A DNA stretch of 64,000 bases from Desmodus rotundus (GCF_022682495.2 NC_071397.1:3997082-4061081); one strand, 5' to 3'; counted from the first letter of the stretch, positions 1 through 15,530 are shown. The notes: generated by a model from the letters alone, not told the origin. Made by a program: numbers and translations.

Positions 1-479
1 GTCAGCCATCTTATCTGGGAAGCATTTTCTCCCTTCATCTTCACACTCTGCTGTCTCCTGTGAATCATTAAAGCATCGCTTTGTTTTATTTAAATTTCAT
101 GACAGGCAGTAAAGGATGGATCTGCGGAAGGCTGCTGGTAGGTTTCAAAGCAGTCATGCCCTGCGGGCCTGCCTCACAGACGGCTGCCTGCTCCCCGGTG
201 GCGCAACCTTTTCGATGCCACCTGGAGACCTGTGAGACGCCTTCCCTTCCCTGCATACTTCTTTGCCTTCTTTTCCTTCTGTAGCTTCAGATGGAAACCC
301 TTGCATTTAAAGTTTTTACTAGGTGATTCTGTTTTAATACATGGGAATTCACTTCAAAGTTCTTACTTTAGTAATATGCTGTTTCCTGCTTGGCTCTTTC
401 TGAGGCAGATATTCTCCTGGATCATAAAAACCAAGTTCTCACAGGACACATTACCAGACTTAAGGTCGTGAAGATTTAC

Positions 480-1830
480 TGTTTCCTTGGTAGAGTTTTA
501 TGGGTTTATCTGTTATACTTAGGTCTGATCCATTTTGAGTTAATTTTCTTTTAAAGATTTTATTTATTTATTTTTAGAGAGAGGGGAAGGGAGGGAGGAA
601 GAGAGGCAGAGAAACATCAATGTGTGGTTGCTTCTTGCACACCCCCTACTGGGAACCCAGCCTGCAACCCAGGCATGTGCCCTGACTGGGATTCGAGCCA
701 GCGACCCCCTGGTCCGCAGGCCAGCACTCGGTCCACTGAGCCACAGCAGCCAGGGCATTTTATCTTCTGCACGTGGAAATTCACTTGTCCCGGTGAATGG
801 ACTTGGCACTCCTGTCAGTGACCCGTTCCGTCCGATGGTCTATGTGTCTGTCCTCATAGCAGAGCCACGCTGTTTGGATTGCTATAGCTCTACGGTAAGC
901 TTTGAAATCAGGAGGTGTGAGTCCTTCGATCTTGTTCTCATTTTCAAGATTTCTTTCTTTTTTTGTTTTTGTTTGCTTGCTTGTTTGGTTCTTTGGGCTC
1001 CCTTGTAATTCCAGATGAGTTTGAGGATGCGCTTTTCCATTTCTGCAAAAAAGCTATTGGAATTTTGATAGAGATTGCATTGAATTATTAGATCACTTTG
1101 GGTAATATTGACATCTTAACAATATTAAGTGTTCTTATCCAGGAACAGGAGATGTCGTTCCATTTATTTAGGTCTTCTTTAAATTCTTTCAGTGATGTTT
1201 TATAATTTTCAGTGGGCAAGTCTTTTACCTCCTTGGTTAAATTTATTCTTAGGGGTTTTATTACTTTAGATGCCTTTGTACGTGGAATGTTTTCTCTGTT
1301 TACGTTGTGCTTTGTTCACTGTTGGTGTGTAGAAACACACCTGACTTTTCTTTGTTGCTCCTGTGCCCTGCAGCTTTGCTCAGTTTGTTTACTAGCTCTG
1401 GTAGCTTTCCTGTGGTTGTTGATATTTTCTATATATAGGATCATGTCATCTGTGAAGAGATAGTTTTACTTCTTCAGTTCCAATTTATATGCTTCTCCCC
1501 TCTCTCCTCTAATTGCTGTGGCAAGAACTCCCAAATACAGTGTGGAATACTGGGCATCCTTGTCCTGCTCTTGTCTCAGAGGGAAACTTTCAGTCTTTCA
1601 CCACGGAGTATGGTTTTATCTGTGCGTTTTTCTTAAATGCTTTTTATCACGTCAGGAAAGCTCCCTTCTGGCCGTAGTTTTACATGTTTTTATCTGATCT
1701 GAATTTTCAAGTTCTTTAGAGCTGATTTAGATTACATTTACGTTTAATCACATCGCTATTACTATGCAGTGTTAGATCTCTACAAGTCTTTCTATTTTTC
1801 CTTTTCATTTTTTTGTGATTAGTTTTTTTC
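480..1830 (-). mobile_element. L1 ORF2 fragment (antisense), interrupted by a SINE
   Basis: The + strand reads as the antisense of LINE-1 ORF2: T-rich sequence with the familiar antisense phrases for the reverse-transcriptase C-terminal part (for example around 1035-1260 and 1480-1640). All frames are broken by stops, so it is a dead, fairly old copy. A Ves SINE (551-757) sits inside it, so the SINE is the younger insertion. The boundaries are approximate. Confidence 0.75.
551..757 (-). mobile_element. Ves SINE (bat tRNA-derived)
   Basis: Reading the minus strand, it begins with the tRNA-like head GCCCTGGCTGCTGTGGCTCA, followed by an internal B-box (complement of 681-700), a GGGTGTGCAAGAAGCAACC-like middle and a CT-rich region, and ends in A/T-rich sequence at 551-570. 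This is the layout of Ves SINEs, which are restricted to bats. It is inserted into an older L1 fragment. Confidence 0.9.
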
Positions 1831-2679
1831 TTTAGAGATTCCTCTGGAACTGGTTAATAATTCCTGGAGTTCCCCTAAAGACATAAGTAATACTAATTTT
1901 TATCTTGAGGCTAATTATATATATAGTTAGGTTAGAAAGTTTCCTCGTTTGTGACTTGGCAGAACCCTTCCAGTGAACTCAAAGTAGAGTCGTGAGTTTT
2001 GTAAAGAATGCAGCCCTTCCCTGGAAGTCTGGTTGACTGGGCACGTCAAGTGCGCACAGGGGACAGAAGCTTAGGAGGGAGTGAGGATCCGGATTGTCTC
2101 CTCAAGTGCAGTAACTTACTGTGAACAGCCCTTGGCTTTGAAAAGAGTGAGCCAGTTAGAAATGATATTACTAACACCTAACAGTCGCCAGCCTGAGGAA
2201 GAGAGAAAAGGCTTTTGCAGCCCTGTTACACATCAAATACCGTTTCCTCTTCCAGAGGTCACAGCCTCTGTTTACTGTTATTTTCCTTTCCTGGGTAATC
2301 AGATGACTTCCCTTCATGTGTAAACCTTTTTTTCTCCTTGTATTTTAATGGAAATGGTGCTCTTAAGACATTAACTGTTGAGTTATGACCCACTTGCCAT
2401 CAGCTTGCTGCCCTGCTCCATGGATTTCCATAGTGTATTAAATTTACTCCTTAATTCTGCTGAATTGTTTCCTCCTCTGATTTTTTCAAATATTTTATGA
2501 AATACTTAGGACATAAAAAAGACAGAATAATAACACCTATGACGCAGGTGTTCGTGTGACGTTCACATGACGCAGATTGTGAGATAAAGCCTTGTCCGTG
2601 GAGCCGAAACTGCTGGTGTCTCCTCCTGTCACATCTGCCCCTCACTTCCAGACATTGATTTCAAGTATTCGCTCTCATT

Positions 2680-2904
2680 TTTAAGATTTTGTTTATTTTT
2701 AGAGAGAAGGGAAGGCGAGGAGAAAGAGAGGGAGAGAAATATGGATCGGTCGCCTTTCGCCCGTCCATAACTGGGCTCCTGGCCCACAACCTGGCTTCTG
2801 GCCCACAACCCAGGCCTGTGCCATGCGCCCTGACCAAGAGTCAAACTGGCAACCTTTCCATTTGTGGGACAATGCCCAAGCCACGGGGCCACACCAGTCA
2901 GGGT
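2680..2904 (-). mobile_element. Ves SINE, diverged
   Basis: Same structure as the other Ves copies on the minus strand: tRNA-like head ending at 2904, CT-rich body (seen as GA-rich on +, 2701-2740) and A/T-rich tail at 2680-2700. It contains a short internal repeat of the phrase TGGCCCACAACC (about 2780-2812). It is more diverged than the copies at 551 and 38360. Confidence 0.82.
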
Positions 2905-2984
2905 TTTGCTCTCATTTTTCCAAAGCAGTCCCACTTCAGACACTAAAAGCCAAGTGTCCTAACGAAGGTTGAAGGAGAAAAATA

Positions 2985-3213
2985 CAGTGGAACCTTGGTT
3001 CTTGAACTTAAATTGTTCTGGAAGCCTGTTGGAAAAGAGATTTGTTCAGGAAAGAATCTCCTTTGTTGCCTGGGAGACACGCAGCGGTGGCAGCGTGGCA
3101 GGGTTGTCAGTCGAGAGCCGAAGTTTTGTTCGATGACCGAGACTTTCGTGAGCACCGTGGTTGAGAACCAAGTTGTTTAATATGGGAGATCTTTGAGAAC
3201 CAAGGTTCGACTG
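2985..3213. mobile_element. Small non-autonomous Tc1/mariner-type transposon (MITE)
   Basis: The element begins CAGTGGAACCTTGGTTCTTG (2985-3004). It ends with the near-exact reverse complement at 3190-3213; the two ends differ at only about three of the outer 21 positions. It is flanked on both sides by the dinucleotide TA (2983-2984 and 3214-3215), the target duplication of the Tc1/mariner superfamily. It is 229 bp long with no transposase, so it is a MITE moved in trans. The family name is not certain. Confidence 0.78.
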
Positions 3214-5549
3214 TATTTTATTAGGTTGTTATTTGCCCTCCCTTCTCTAATTTATGTATTTTTCCAGAAAACGCCAGGATTCTCAGGTTTGTTCACAAAC
3301 CTGGAGGACCTTAGGAAATTTTCTTGGCACGACAGTGCAGATGACTGTTTCGATGACCAAGAAGACAAGCAAGTAGGCTAAGTCTCATCCTGGTGCAGCC
3401 TTTTTGACCCCAGGAGGATGTCCTACCCTCCAGAGACTGGTGTCCTGGCTTTGCCCCACAGGGATTTTATTTTTTAATTGAAAGCCACTGCCCACGAACA
3501 GTAGTAGTTGCAGGTGGGCCCTGCAACTAGACCTTTTAGTCATCTTCAATTTCCAGCCTGTGGAGGCTTTCTAGAAGGTGCCTAGAACACTTAGAGATGG
3601 CTAGGATATCCCTCTGACTTTCCCTCCAGTTTCTCCTGTGCCCTAAGGTTTTCCCTCACCTATTCCCTTCTGGCTTCCTTTTACTTTGGCTACATCCTGA
3701 GGACCTAATCTAAAGAGGAATCAGAGGCCGAAGTCATCGTTTTAGGAAGTGTCACCAGATTTATGATTTAAATTTTGACATCGTGATCGTTATAATTAAA
3801 ACATTTTTAACAGTGAAAATAACACCAATGTAGGGGGAAAGGGCGTTAAACCTGTTATGAAGGATGGCTTGCTGTGAAAATAACTAATTGTCATATGTGG
3901 TAAATTTTGCTTTGCTTTGCTTACATAGCTACTGGAAGCTCCTTCTGGCCTTAACTGCCTGGACAAACAGTAGTGGCCTTACGGTAGCTGGCCCTGTGGG
4001 AAGACTGACCTGTATTTCAGTGGATTTGCCAGCTCTTGGAGAGCCTGTGGTGATGTCTTCTGAGGTTTGCATGCTTTCACTTCCTCCGCGCAAGTGCTTT
4101 TAGCTTCTCAGTCGATTTTCATTTGCATTGTGTGTTGACTAAGCTCCTAATACTGGCTGGCACTCTCTACCAGCTGCCTTTGTCCGTGGCCCTCACACAC
4201 TGATGGCACAATATTTGTGTGCTCTGCGTGGTGTAAACACTTCAGGTGGAGTGTTGGAGGACTTGCAACATTACATGGTGCAGGTTTCCTTGACTTTTAT
4301 ATATGGACTTTTCACAGAGTCTGGGTCTTCTAGACTTTGAAGGCAAGGCAGAGGGGTGGTTTGGAAAGCATATTACAGAAAGTTTTGCCAGTTAAGCAGT
4401 GTTTACTGAGCCGCTCTGTGGAAGGTGCTGGGGATAAGTAGTGCCTGTCCCCCGAACCAGAATGATCGTTCTCGGGAAGGTGTGTTACAGGAGTTCCTTG
4501 GACAAATGTCCACTCTGACTATGAAACAAGACAGAGTGACCAAAGATACTCTGACGGAGGTTTAAACAGGTTACTGAGGGGAAGCATGGCTGATTCAAAC
4601 TCGGGACAACCAGGAATACTCTATGGCAGAGTTGTGGTTTGAGCAGGCTTTGAAGAGTAAATAACAAGAGAAAGGCCTTGGTCTGGGGGAAAGGGAGGGT
4701 ATGCCTGTTTACGACTTGGGTCAGTAAAAAGTTGGAAGCTTAGAAGTGCCTGGAATGTTTGTTGTGAATCTAAGCCTTGTGTGCGTTGAGGAGTGATAGG
4801 CTGAGGCAGACTCAGAAGAGACGCCTGCTGCCAAGTCGCGAAGGGCCAGGAACTGGGGCTTTATTCTGCAGGCCTGAGACTGTCCATCCTGGCAGAAGTG
4901 GGGAAAAGACATAGGGTCCCCACCTCATTGTGGTCGTGAGCTACCAGGACTGGTGGGAACGGCCTGCTCTCCAGGTATGTTGGGGTGAAGTGAGGGCAGT
5001 TGAGAAACTCACAGTCCAGTCTTCTGTCTCCATCCCGGAGCATGGAGCCTCACTCACAATTTTAGTAGTCAGAAGACTCTTAGACAGACTGCCAGTCTCA
5101 ACATTATTTCTAGAGATTGGTTTATAAAACTACCCGCTGGAGAGTTGAGGTAGTCTAGATTTTCATATGCAGTATACTTTATCTTGTGGGATAGGTGCTC
5201 AGTTAAATTTATTTCTGAAGAGTGTGAGTGAACTAAATGTTTGCAAACTGAGGTATTTTAAGTGACCAGAAAGGATTCTGTATTAAATTCTGTTGTAATG
5301 TAGTTAGATTATTTTAGAGCAACGCGGCAACTACCCTTCTCTGCTATGTCCCATTAATGTATACTTTAAATTTTTTCCCCATCAACACCATCAAGTAAGA
5401 TAAGAAATAAATATTGAAACATTAACCTCCAGAACATCTTGAGTTTCGCTGTTTGCAGATGACCACATTCTCTATTCTTAATTCAGAAATAACTTGTGTG
5501 GGCGGACTTGTTCATAATTTCTAGAACTCAAGTCGTTTTGGTCTAGGAC

Positions 5550-5745
5550 GGGGTCCTGCAAACCTTTTCTTAAAGGGCCAGTCGGCAAATAGTTTAGGCT
5601 TCGGGGACCCTGTGGTGTCTGTTGTGACTGCTCAGCTCTGCGGTGTCGGGCGAAGGCCGTTGTGGACCATACATAGACGAATGGACGTGGCTGTCTTCCA
5701 GCAAAACATTATTTTCAAAACAGGTTGGGGTTTGCTGACTCCTGT
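5550..5745. mobile_element. Old hAT/Charlie-like DNA transposon fragment
   Basis: The sequence from GGGTCCTGCAAACC to GGTTTGCTGACTCC reads like the widespread mammalian hAT-derived repeat with the phrase TTAAAGGGCCAG near one end and the complementary end TTTGCTGACTCC near the other. A second copy of the same family lies in opposite orientation at 20635-20945. Family assignment is by memory of the consensus and is approximate. Confidence 0.55.
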
Positions 5746-6889
5746 CTAGAATTTTCTTCCACTTAAGCCAGTTTCATATCTGGGGAAGAAAAAAAAAAAA
5801 GAACAGGGCGAGACACCGGGGATGCTATTGCACAAGTAATTCCTGTAACTTAGGCAGCTGCGACTCGCAGGGGCCATTATGTTTAAGTCCCACTGTAATG
5901 CCTTTATCTGTATATCCAAGAGAGGAGATACTTTCTTCCACCTCCCTCTCCATCCTGCTCCGCCTTCTCCCCAGACATTCCGAGTGCCCACCATGAGGCA
6001 GGTGTTCGGAGGCAGTCATCCCCCACCCTCCTTTTCCCTCAAATGCCAGTGTGGATGTGGGTAAACTAGTCAGATTTTCACAGAGGTTACTAAAAGCTAT
6101 TTTAGAAGGTTTTTCCCTCTTCTTTTTAACTTTCTTTTTAGGCAAGGCTAAAAGCAGTAAGGGCAAACGGAAGTTTTTGTCTTCTCGCTGACACGTACAC
6201 ATACTTTCTGGGTGTACTTGGAAGACTGGGTACCAGAATGAAGGTCTGGGCCTTGCGGTCTGTTCTTTAGAGCCTTTGGGGTGCGTGAGGTCTGCTAACC
6301 CATTTGTAAGGTTGAAACCTCCTGTGTCCTGCTTCCTTAGGGCACTTCTGAAGGTCAGATGCAGTGGGGTGTGGGGCCCTCTGCTGGTTTGTCACTCACC
6401 AGGTCTCTGCCTGCTGTGGCCAGTGCAGGGCAGAGGTGTTCTAGAGGAAGCTCAGTGGTTAGGCTCAGGGACCCACAGGGGCCCCTACCATATTCCAAGC
6501 TCCGTGGGTCAGGCGTCCTCGCCGGAATGTGTACAGGTAGGTTTGTATGTCCCTGGCTCCTGTGCTCTGCTGCTGCTTTCTCACCTGTACACTCTGCTTA
6601 CCACTCCTCTCGGCTTACCTGGCTACTGGTGCTTTGGTGGAAGGTGAGGAGGTAGGTGTGGACTGAGCAGGCCCCTGGGTTTTCCCTGCTGTCGCTGTCT
6701 GCTGAGTATCCGGCTAGTGTGCTTCGCTTCACCGATAGGGGTGCTGACAGGCACACACGTGAGTGTGAGATAGGTGTGTGCAGCGGCATTTTGAACCTTT
6801 GGACAGGAGGGGCGTGCGGCCTGACACGACCATCCTGCGGAAGCCTTGCCTAGAGGAAGTCACCACTTTGGCTTAGTTTGGGTTTTTAA

Positions 6890-7078
<189 letters not shown>

Positions 7079-7204
7079 TGATGCTTTGATTGTAATTATC
7101 TGCCCTGTTGGGAGCTTCTGCCACTTGCCTTCCACGATCCGCACCGTGACCCGGGTGTTTCTAAGCACGTGCACCCTTAGTGTGCTGACTTCCAGGATGA
7201 GCTC

Positions 7205-7233
7205 TGTGTGTGTGTGCGCGCACACACACACGC
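7205..7233. repeat. Alternating purine-pyrimidine palindrome (TG)n(CG)n(CA)n
   Basis: A run of TG dinucleotides, then CGCGC, then CA dinucleotides. Positions 7206-7231 form a perfect 26-bp palindrome, and every base from 7205 to 7233 alternates purine and pyrimidine. Such sequence readily adopts Z-DNA or a cruciform, and as RNA it would fold into a hairpin. It lies 133 nt downstream of the exon 9b donor. Confidence 0.9.
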
Positions 7234-8204
7234 ACTCACCGGGTCACATGCATGAGTGTGTCTCCTTCTGCCCGGGTATGTACTTAGATCATGGGGGCCT
7301 GTACTGGGTTGTAGTATCCTAGTAGTAAATGAGACGGGAGATTCTCATTCATTCCAAGAGGTTAATGGAAAATTTAGGTCTCTGTTTTCCAGCCCTGACT
7401 TCATCTTTTCAGAAGTCTCACGTGTACTCCAGGGCTCTTTCCACTGTTCGGTCAGTGTGTGTTCCCAGAGCATGAGGGTCACCATGCAGGGGTCTAGTTC
7501 AGCACTAAAAGGGTGAAGGTGCATTGTGTGCACTGTTGCCCTTTGCCAGCCGCTCCTTGCTTTCTGTTGTTCTAGAATAGACCGCCTGCACAGCTCGGGT
7601 GAAGTGTCTGTTCAAACAGGCGCCTCTCTGCCCCATCTCCAGACCAGCAGAGGTTACGTCCCACTTCTGAGAGCCACCGGAGGAGGGTTCTAAACCCTTC
7701 CTCCCCCAGTCTGCCGACAATTACAAGTTTTAATAACCCAAGGAAAAGCTTGGGCGAATGCTTTCCTGCCTCTACGCAGGCATTTACAGAGGAGCCGTGG
7801 GAACGCGACTCGGGCTTCCTTTGGCTGTGATTTCCTGCTGTTGGTCATTTTCTTGGGCAGGAGATGTGAGAGAAATCATGAAAGCCCAGCCTTTCTCCCT
7901 TTTCCCCTCTGTCTGCTGCCAGGCAGTTGGATGAAAGGGAGAAAGAGCTGTGGAGCCAACCGTCAATGGTGCCTTCCTGGGTTCTCTTCCCAGCATTTCT
8001 GCCTGACGGGGTCCCTTTACCCAGTTGGGAAGACTGCTGGGTAGCTTGAGGCAGGCTTGAGCAGGTGAGTTTGAATGGTTCCTCATCTCCCTGTGAAAAA
8101 AAAAAAAGGAAAAAAAAGAATTGCATCTGGTATGTGTCTGGTGCATTCCTTAAAAGGACCACAAAGCCCAGGGAATTTATGAATTTCCACTCGGAGGATG
8201 TAAG

Positions 8205-8345
8205 GGAATGTACCGGCCCTATTTTACTTTGTTTTATTTACTCATTTAGGATGAGGAAGCAAAGGCACAGAAAGGCTGTGGCAGCCTGAGTCATGCACTG
8301 AGTCACTTGGCAGAGCTGAGCGTCGATCCCAGATGTCCTGATAAC
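8205..8345 (-). mobile_element. MIR fragment
   Basis: The stretch from the GGATGAGGAAGCAAAGGCACAG phrase (about 8248-8270) to GTCGATCCCAGATGTCCTG is the reverse complement of the MIR core and its upstream tRNA-like part. Old and diverged. Confidence 0.6.
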
Positions 8346-9702
8346 TTAGCTGAACCTCAGTCTCATGTGCTGGCACACTGTTTTGAAAGTCATTGCCCGG
8401 CCACAGCGGCAGCCTGAAGGAGGGGTGGCTTTTGCTTCACGAAATGTAGTAGAAGCTGTATTGGGGTGATCAAAAGAAGCTATGAGAAGATGCTTAGAGA
8501 AGATAGTGCTTTTTGTTTTAAATGCCTTTGCTTAGAACGATTGGCTAATAGGACATGAGGGTAGGGGAGTAGGGGTGAGAAGTGGGTTTACTAGTGAATA
8601 GTGCTAACGAGACTAAGATAGCAGATTCATTCCCTCCCTGGGGATGCCTACTAGCGTCTCCTCCGTTCCCCCTCCCACTCCCAACCATCTGCCCTAGATG
8701 TATGTGCTGTTGGTTGCAAGAATTCCTACAAGAAGAGATAGGGGTAAAATAGTGTTTACCTGTTATTAATCCACCATTTATTTTTCAGAAAGAAACACCA
8801 TCAAGTGCCTGACCTAATATTGAGATGTCTTTCTTTTTAGCAAAATAGGACGCATTATACATTACAAAGCTCTGGTGTGAAGCTGGCATAATAAAATTGA
8901 GTACCAGAATTTGGAACTCACTCAGATAATATCGTACTGAGTATAGGAATAAGAAAGGTTTGTTTGTTTTCCTACACGGTTATGACAAGTGGGTATAAGT
9001 AATTTTAAACATTCAAGAAGGTAGGCAGGATTAATTTGATGTTAGTAATGCTGCCCAAGTAGCAGTTTATTTTAAAAGCACATGACATGTAAATAACACA
9101 GCCAGGTGAGTAAAATTGTTTAAATATGTTAAAAATCAAAAGAAAAATTTACTATGGAAGGAATGTAGTAAACAGAACGACAATAGCTATTTCTGTTACT
9201 CCTGAAAAGTAGTGAAATAGTGTAGAAATTCAGTGAGTAAAGAGCAGGACATTCTGATGGAGAGGCTGCAGTAACAGGTGGGCTGATGGAGAACAAGTTA
9301 AGACGTGCCGTGAGAAAGGGGATAAATAGGTTGTGACTGATGGCTAAGGGAATAGAATTTTTTTGGTTGGTGACCCTGTACCTATAGTAATTAGTGAAAG
9401 AACAAAAAACAAATCATATTAAGGGGAAAAAAAGCCCTTTTACTGAATCACTCTCATATTTTTCTCCAGAAATTTATTTTTTCTAACTCCCAACAAGAAG
9501 GCGATGTGATAACCTGTTAGACTGAAGGAGACGAGCGGAAAATGTACAGGCCAAGCACAGGGTGGGGCGAATAGAGGCTTACAGTTACGAGTGTGTGAAA
9601 CACTGTTTTATTATTGTTATTTATTAATTATTGTACTATTTCTCGGATGAACATCTGTAAACTTCCTTCTGCCCCACCGTGTATTATTCACAGGAAAGGA
9701 CA

Positions 9703-9745
9703 GAGAGAGAGAGGGGGAGGGAAAGAGAGCGAGCGAGCGAGCAGG
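9703..9745. repeat. GA-rich simple repeat
   Basis: Short run of GAGA units followed by GAGC units (GAGCGAGCGAGCGAGC at about 9728-9743). Confidence 0.8.
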
Positions 9746-11083
9746 GCTCCTACATTGTCCAGCCCAGCTGGTGTTCTACTGTTGCAGGTTTACTTCACTG
9801 GCACCCTCTGTAGTTTCTCTGGGCATGCCAAGTACTGCTTGTTATGTAATTTGTTTAGAGATAAATCCAAACTTCGTTGTGAGAATGTGAAAAGAATGTG
9901 GTGTCACCTTTTGAACATGCCGGCGGTGCGCACGGGGAGCACAGGAGGCAGGGCCGGCCGGCTCTGTCCCAGCGGCCAGCCTTGCACGTGTGCTTGCAGG
10001 AATCTGACCCCGGGGAACCCGCGTTCGGGCGATGAGCTAAAGTGGGAAAATTACTACGGGAAGCCACGGAGAAATGCAGTCACTTGGCCAGGGCGCTTGT
10101 GGAAGACAATGCTGCCACCAGAGGAGGGCGTCAGTAGTTAACAGGAAAGCGAATATAACACGGTTTTTGTTGGATTGTGTTGAGGAATTTTAAAGTCCCA
10201 TTCCTTCTGCTTTGATAGAAACACATGATAAACTAACAGTTCTCATAGTATGTTGAGGGAAGGGGGAACTGTGTTAAAACCGATGGCACAGCTGCAAGAA
10301 GTTTGCAGGACAGTTTAGACATGTGCTTGTTCATATGGAAGACCGCATGGTTTTGCCTCTGCCGAGAAATTGCAGTGTTTTGCAAGCTTTGTCCCAGCTG
10401 TTTGTTAGGTGAAGTCGGTGTGGTCACCTGTTGAAGAGACTGGGAGGAACCTTGTGGCATGCAGCCTGTGACTTCTCTTCTGTCTTTTCCATTAGCTTCT
10501 AACCACCCACCCCCCAGGTTCCCTTTCTTCACGTACTTGTGTGTTTGTGGCATGATTTGACATGTACCGCTACTAATGTCTTTGAAACTTGACATTGCAG
10601 CCCATACACCCACCCATATCTGGGGGGGTGGTGCCTTGGAGAATCACCAGAACCTGTGCCACAGAAATTTAACCTCTCCCTTAAATGGATATATTGCATA
10701 TATTCTTTTTTCCCGAGTTGAGTCAGTATTTTCTGAAGGAACCCATTCACCTGCCCGCAAGCAGGTTCTGGCCATTAGTACTGGAAAACAGTTCTCTGGC
10801 TGGCATCCTGGATGGAGGGGCAGTCTCTTTCCAAGAAGCCTAAAGCACTCAATGTTACAGATGCTAAAACCACAGAAAACGTCTTGTCTGCACAGCCAGG
10901 CACTGGCTACAGGCCTAATAATTCTCAGGGCATTCACAGAAGCATGCTTTACTGTGCAGCCTTGGGCTCTGCCTGGAGTGGGCGGGGTGGGTGGGGAGTA
11001 GGTTTTTTGTTTGTTTGGGGTGGCTTCTGGCCTTTTTAAAACTTGCGTTACAAGTTATTTTTCCGCACTGGATGTTTAACAGT

Positions 11084-11092
11084 GCCCTTGAC
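11084..11092 (+). promoter_or_regulatory. MAPK14: U12-like branch site before MAPK14 exon 9a
   Basis: GCCCTTGAC fits the U12 branch consensus TTCCTTRAY in its core CCTTGAC. The branch A at 11091 is 13 nt before the intron end at 11104, and no polypyrimidine tract separates it from the AG. This is the arrangement expected of a minor-spliceosome acceptor and matches the acceptor of MAPK13 exon 9. Confidence 0.7.
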
Positions 11093-11104
11093 TAGGCACC
11101 TAAG

Positions 11105-11184
11105 ATATTAACCAGCTTCAGCAGATAATGCGCCTGACGGGGACACCCCCTGCTTACCTCATTAACAGGATGCCGAGCCATGAG
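11105..11184 (+). CDS. MAPK14: MAPK14 exon 9a (alternative exon 9, CSBP1 type)
   Basis: A second 80-nt exon in the same phase as exon 9b. It encodes INQLQQIMRLTGTPPAYLIN followed by RMPSHE, the alternative 26-residue segment known from the CSBP1 isoform of p38-alpha. About 9 of the 26 residues match exon 9b, so the pair looks like an old exon duplication. The acceptor is CCTAAG with a U12-like branch site; the donor is GTGAGA (U2-type). Using both exons, or neither, would shift the reading frame, so exactly one must be chosen. No stop or splice-site damage is seen, so the exon looks functional. Confidence 0.95.
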
Positions 11185-13580
<2,396 letters not shown>

Positions 13581-15530
13581 ATTGGCTGTGACCTAAGTTA
13601 GGGGTTTGCAGCCTGTGACTTGCTCCCAACCGCTGTCGTTTCTTACCCAGCTGAGGATAAGAGCAGGTGAAGCCCAGCCGGTGTTAGCGGGCCGCCGGGA
13701 GCTCCTGCAGTGGGCCCTGCTCTGCCTGTCACTTCCGGGACGTGTCGTCCTGTGTGTGTGCTTTCCCTTCCTCTCTCCTCCTCCTGCCCCTCTGACACTT
13801 AACCAGTCCAACTGGTGGAGCCAGTTTGCCACCTCAGGCATATTCCTGCCACCATCACTTCCAGGATTCTTGGCAAAGATGTGGCACGGCAGCTGCAGGG
13901 TGCATGCCGTCTTGGCTAAAGAAGGGGCTGCTTTCTCCCTTAAAGCTGGGGGCTGATGTGTGCTTCAGCTGTCCCCCGAAAGTGGCACTGTCTGGGGCTC
14001 CAATGCCCTGGCTCTGGAGGGCACAGTGGTCAGAGGCAGACGCAGAGAAATCAAGGCCGGGACCCGCCTCTGCCAGGAGGGGCGCAGTGAGGCTGTGATG
14101 ACAGCACCCTCGCCTCCTCACTTGCCTGCAGTTGTGTAAGTGGGCCATCCATCTGCTCGAGCGTCCCAGCAGCTGCGCTTCAGGCTCAGGTTATCCCTTG
14201 GAGGCTGGCACCCACGAGGACCTCTTCAGAGGTTGGCGTGCAGGCTAAGTGGTGTTCCCGCTGGGTACTTCATCCACCGTGATTGTTGACAGGCGTATCA
14301 GTGTCACTGTGATAATTCTTACACCAGCACAGACGCTCGAGCTCTGTGGAGTGTTGCGCAGTTCTGGACGAGTTCCCGTCAGCCCTGGAGATGGAAGGTG
14401 TGTCACCTCTCGCTTCCAAGAATGAGGTCACAAGCTCATCGTGCACAGGGGTCTTCCCGGGTCGGTTTGGGGTTGCACCTGCCCTGCTCTGCGTGCACTG
14501 GCTTCGTGTGATTTATTGACGCGGTGTTGTCTAATCCAAGGGTCTGCGTGAAGCTCTCTTGAGTCGCAAGTGCTCCAGGAATTTGGGAGGTGATGTGTGT
14601 GCTGGTGATGCTCTCGTCCGTCACTCGGTCCGAACTCTTTCTCACCATCTCAGCTCGTGGCTTAGACATGGCGATGCTCGCTGTCGGACTTCCTGCTAGC
14701 TCACTAGATCTGCTTACCTGTTTTTCCTGGGCCGGGAAGGGCAGGGGGTGCGTCCCAGCAGCTTATTTAGGTCACATCCATCCTGATAGGTGTCTCCTCT
14801 GGAATTATGACATCGAAACATTCAAAAGAACTGGATACCACTCAGAAACAGACGGCAGGGGAGTCGAGTGGAGGCATTAGGCCGTCTGGGCTAGGCCCCC
14901 AGCTCTCGGAGTTTAAAGGGGCCCAGGCGGTGCCGCGTAGACCTCGCAGACTGCCTTCCGACCGCGAGCTCGTGCCCTGCGTGTTAACTGGGGAGGACCA
15001 CACCGATGTAAATGTTGGCATCTGCCTGGCGGGCGGCCCTGCCCGGGTTTCACATTGCTCTCAACACGGGAATTGAAACCCAGCTCGCCCTTCCGTGTAG
15101 CGTGTGTGCGTGTGTCTGTCAAGATGTCGGAGGAATCTCCTTCTTACCCCTGACCTTATTCCTTATCAAGGGATTGGTTTTAAGGACATGGGAGGTTTTT
15201 CCCTAGGGGTGGCAAAGACCATATGATTCCAACTAAGCTGATAAAGCTTATTTTTTTCTAAGAAGAGAAGAATATAATCTAGGCATTTCCCCCAGGGCTG
15301 TAAAGTATAATAAACTTGCAAACTCGAGGCGACTCGTGACACCCCCTTGTTTCTGTTTCCCTTTGAAAACCCCGTTTCTTTGGATGACTCTGGAACTCAG
15401 GCTGTAGGACCTCCAGTGTGCACCGCAGTAGGTCTGCAAGGGAGTGTGTGCTCCTCTTTGGTCCCCCGCCTGCCCCCTTCTCAGATAAGGAATCATCAAT
15501 GATTTGCAAAGCCTCAAAAGCCTGGTTTCA

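Noticed and set aside
9614..10141. 175-codon open frame in the MAPK14 intron between exons 9b and 9a
   Set aside because: No domain, it crosses a GA-rich simple repeat, and there are no splice signals or homology that I recognise.
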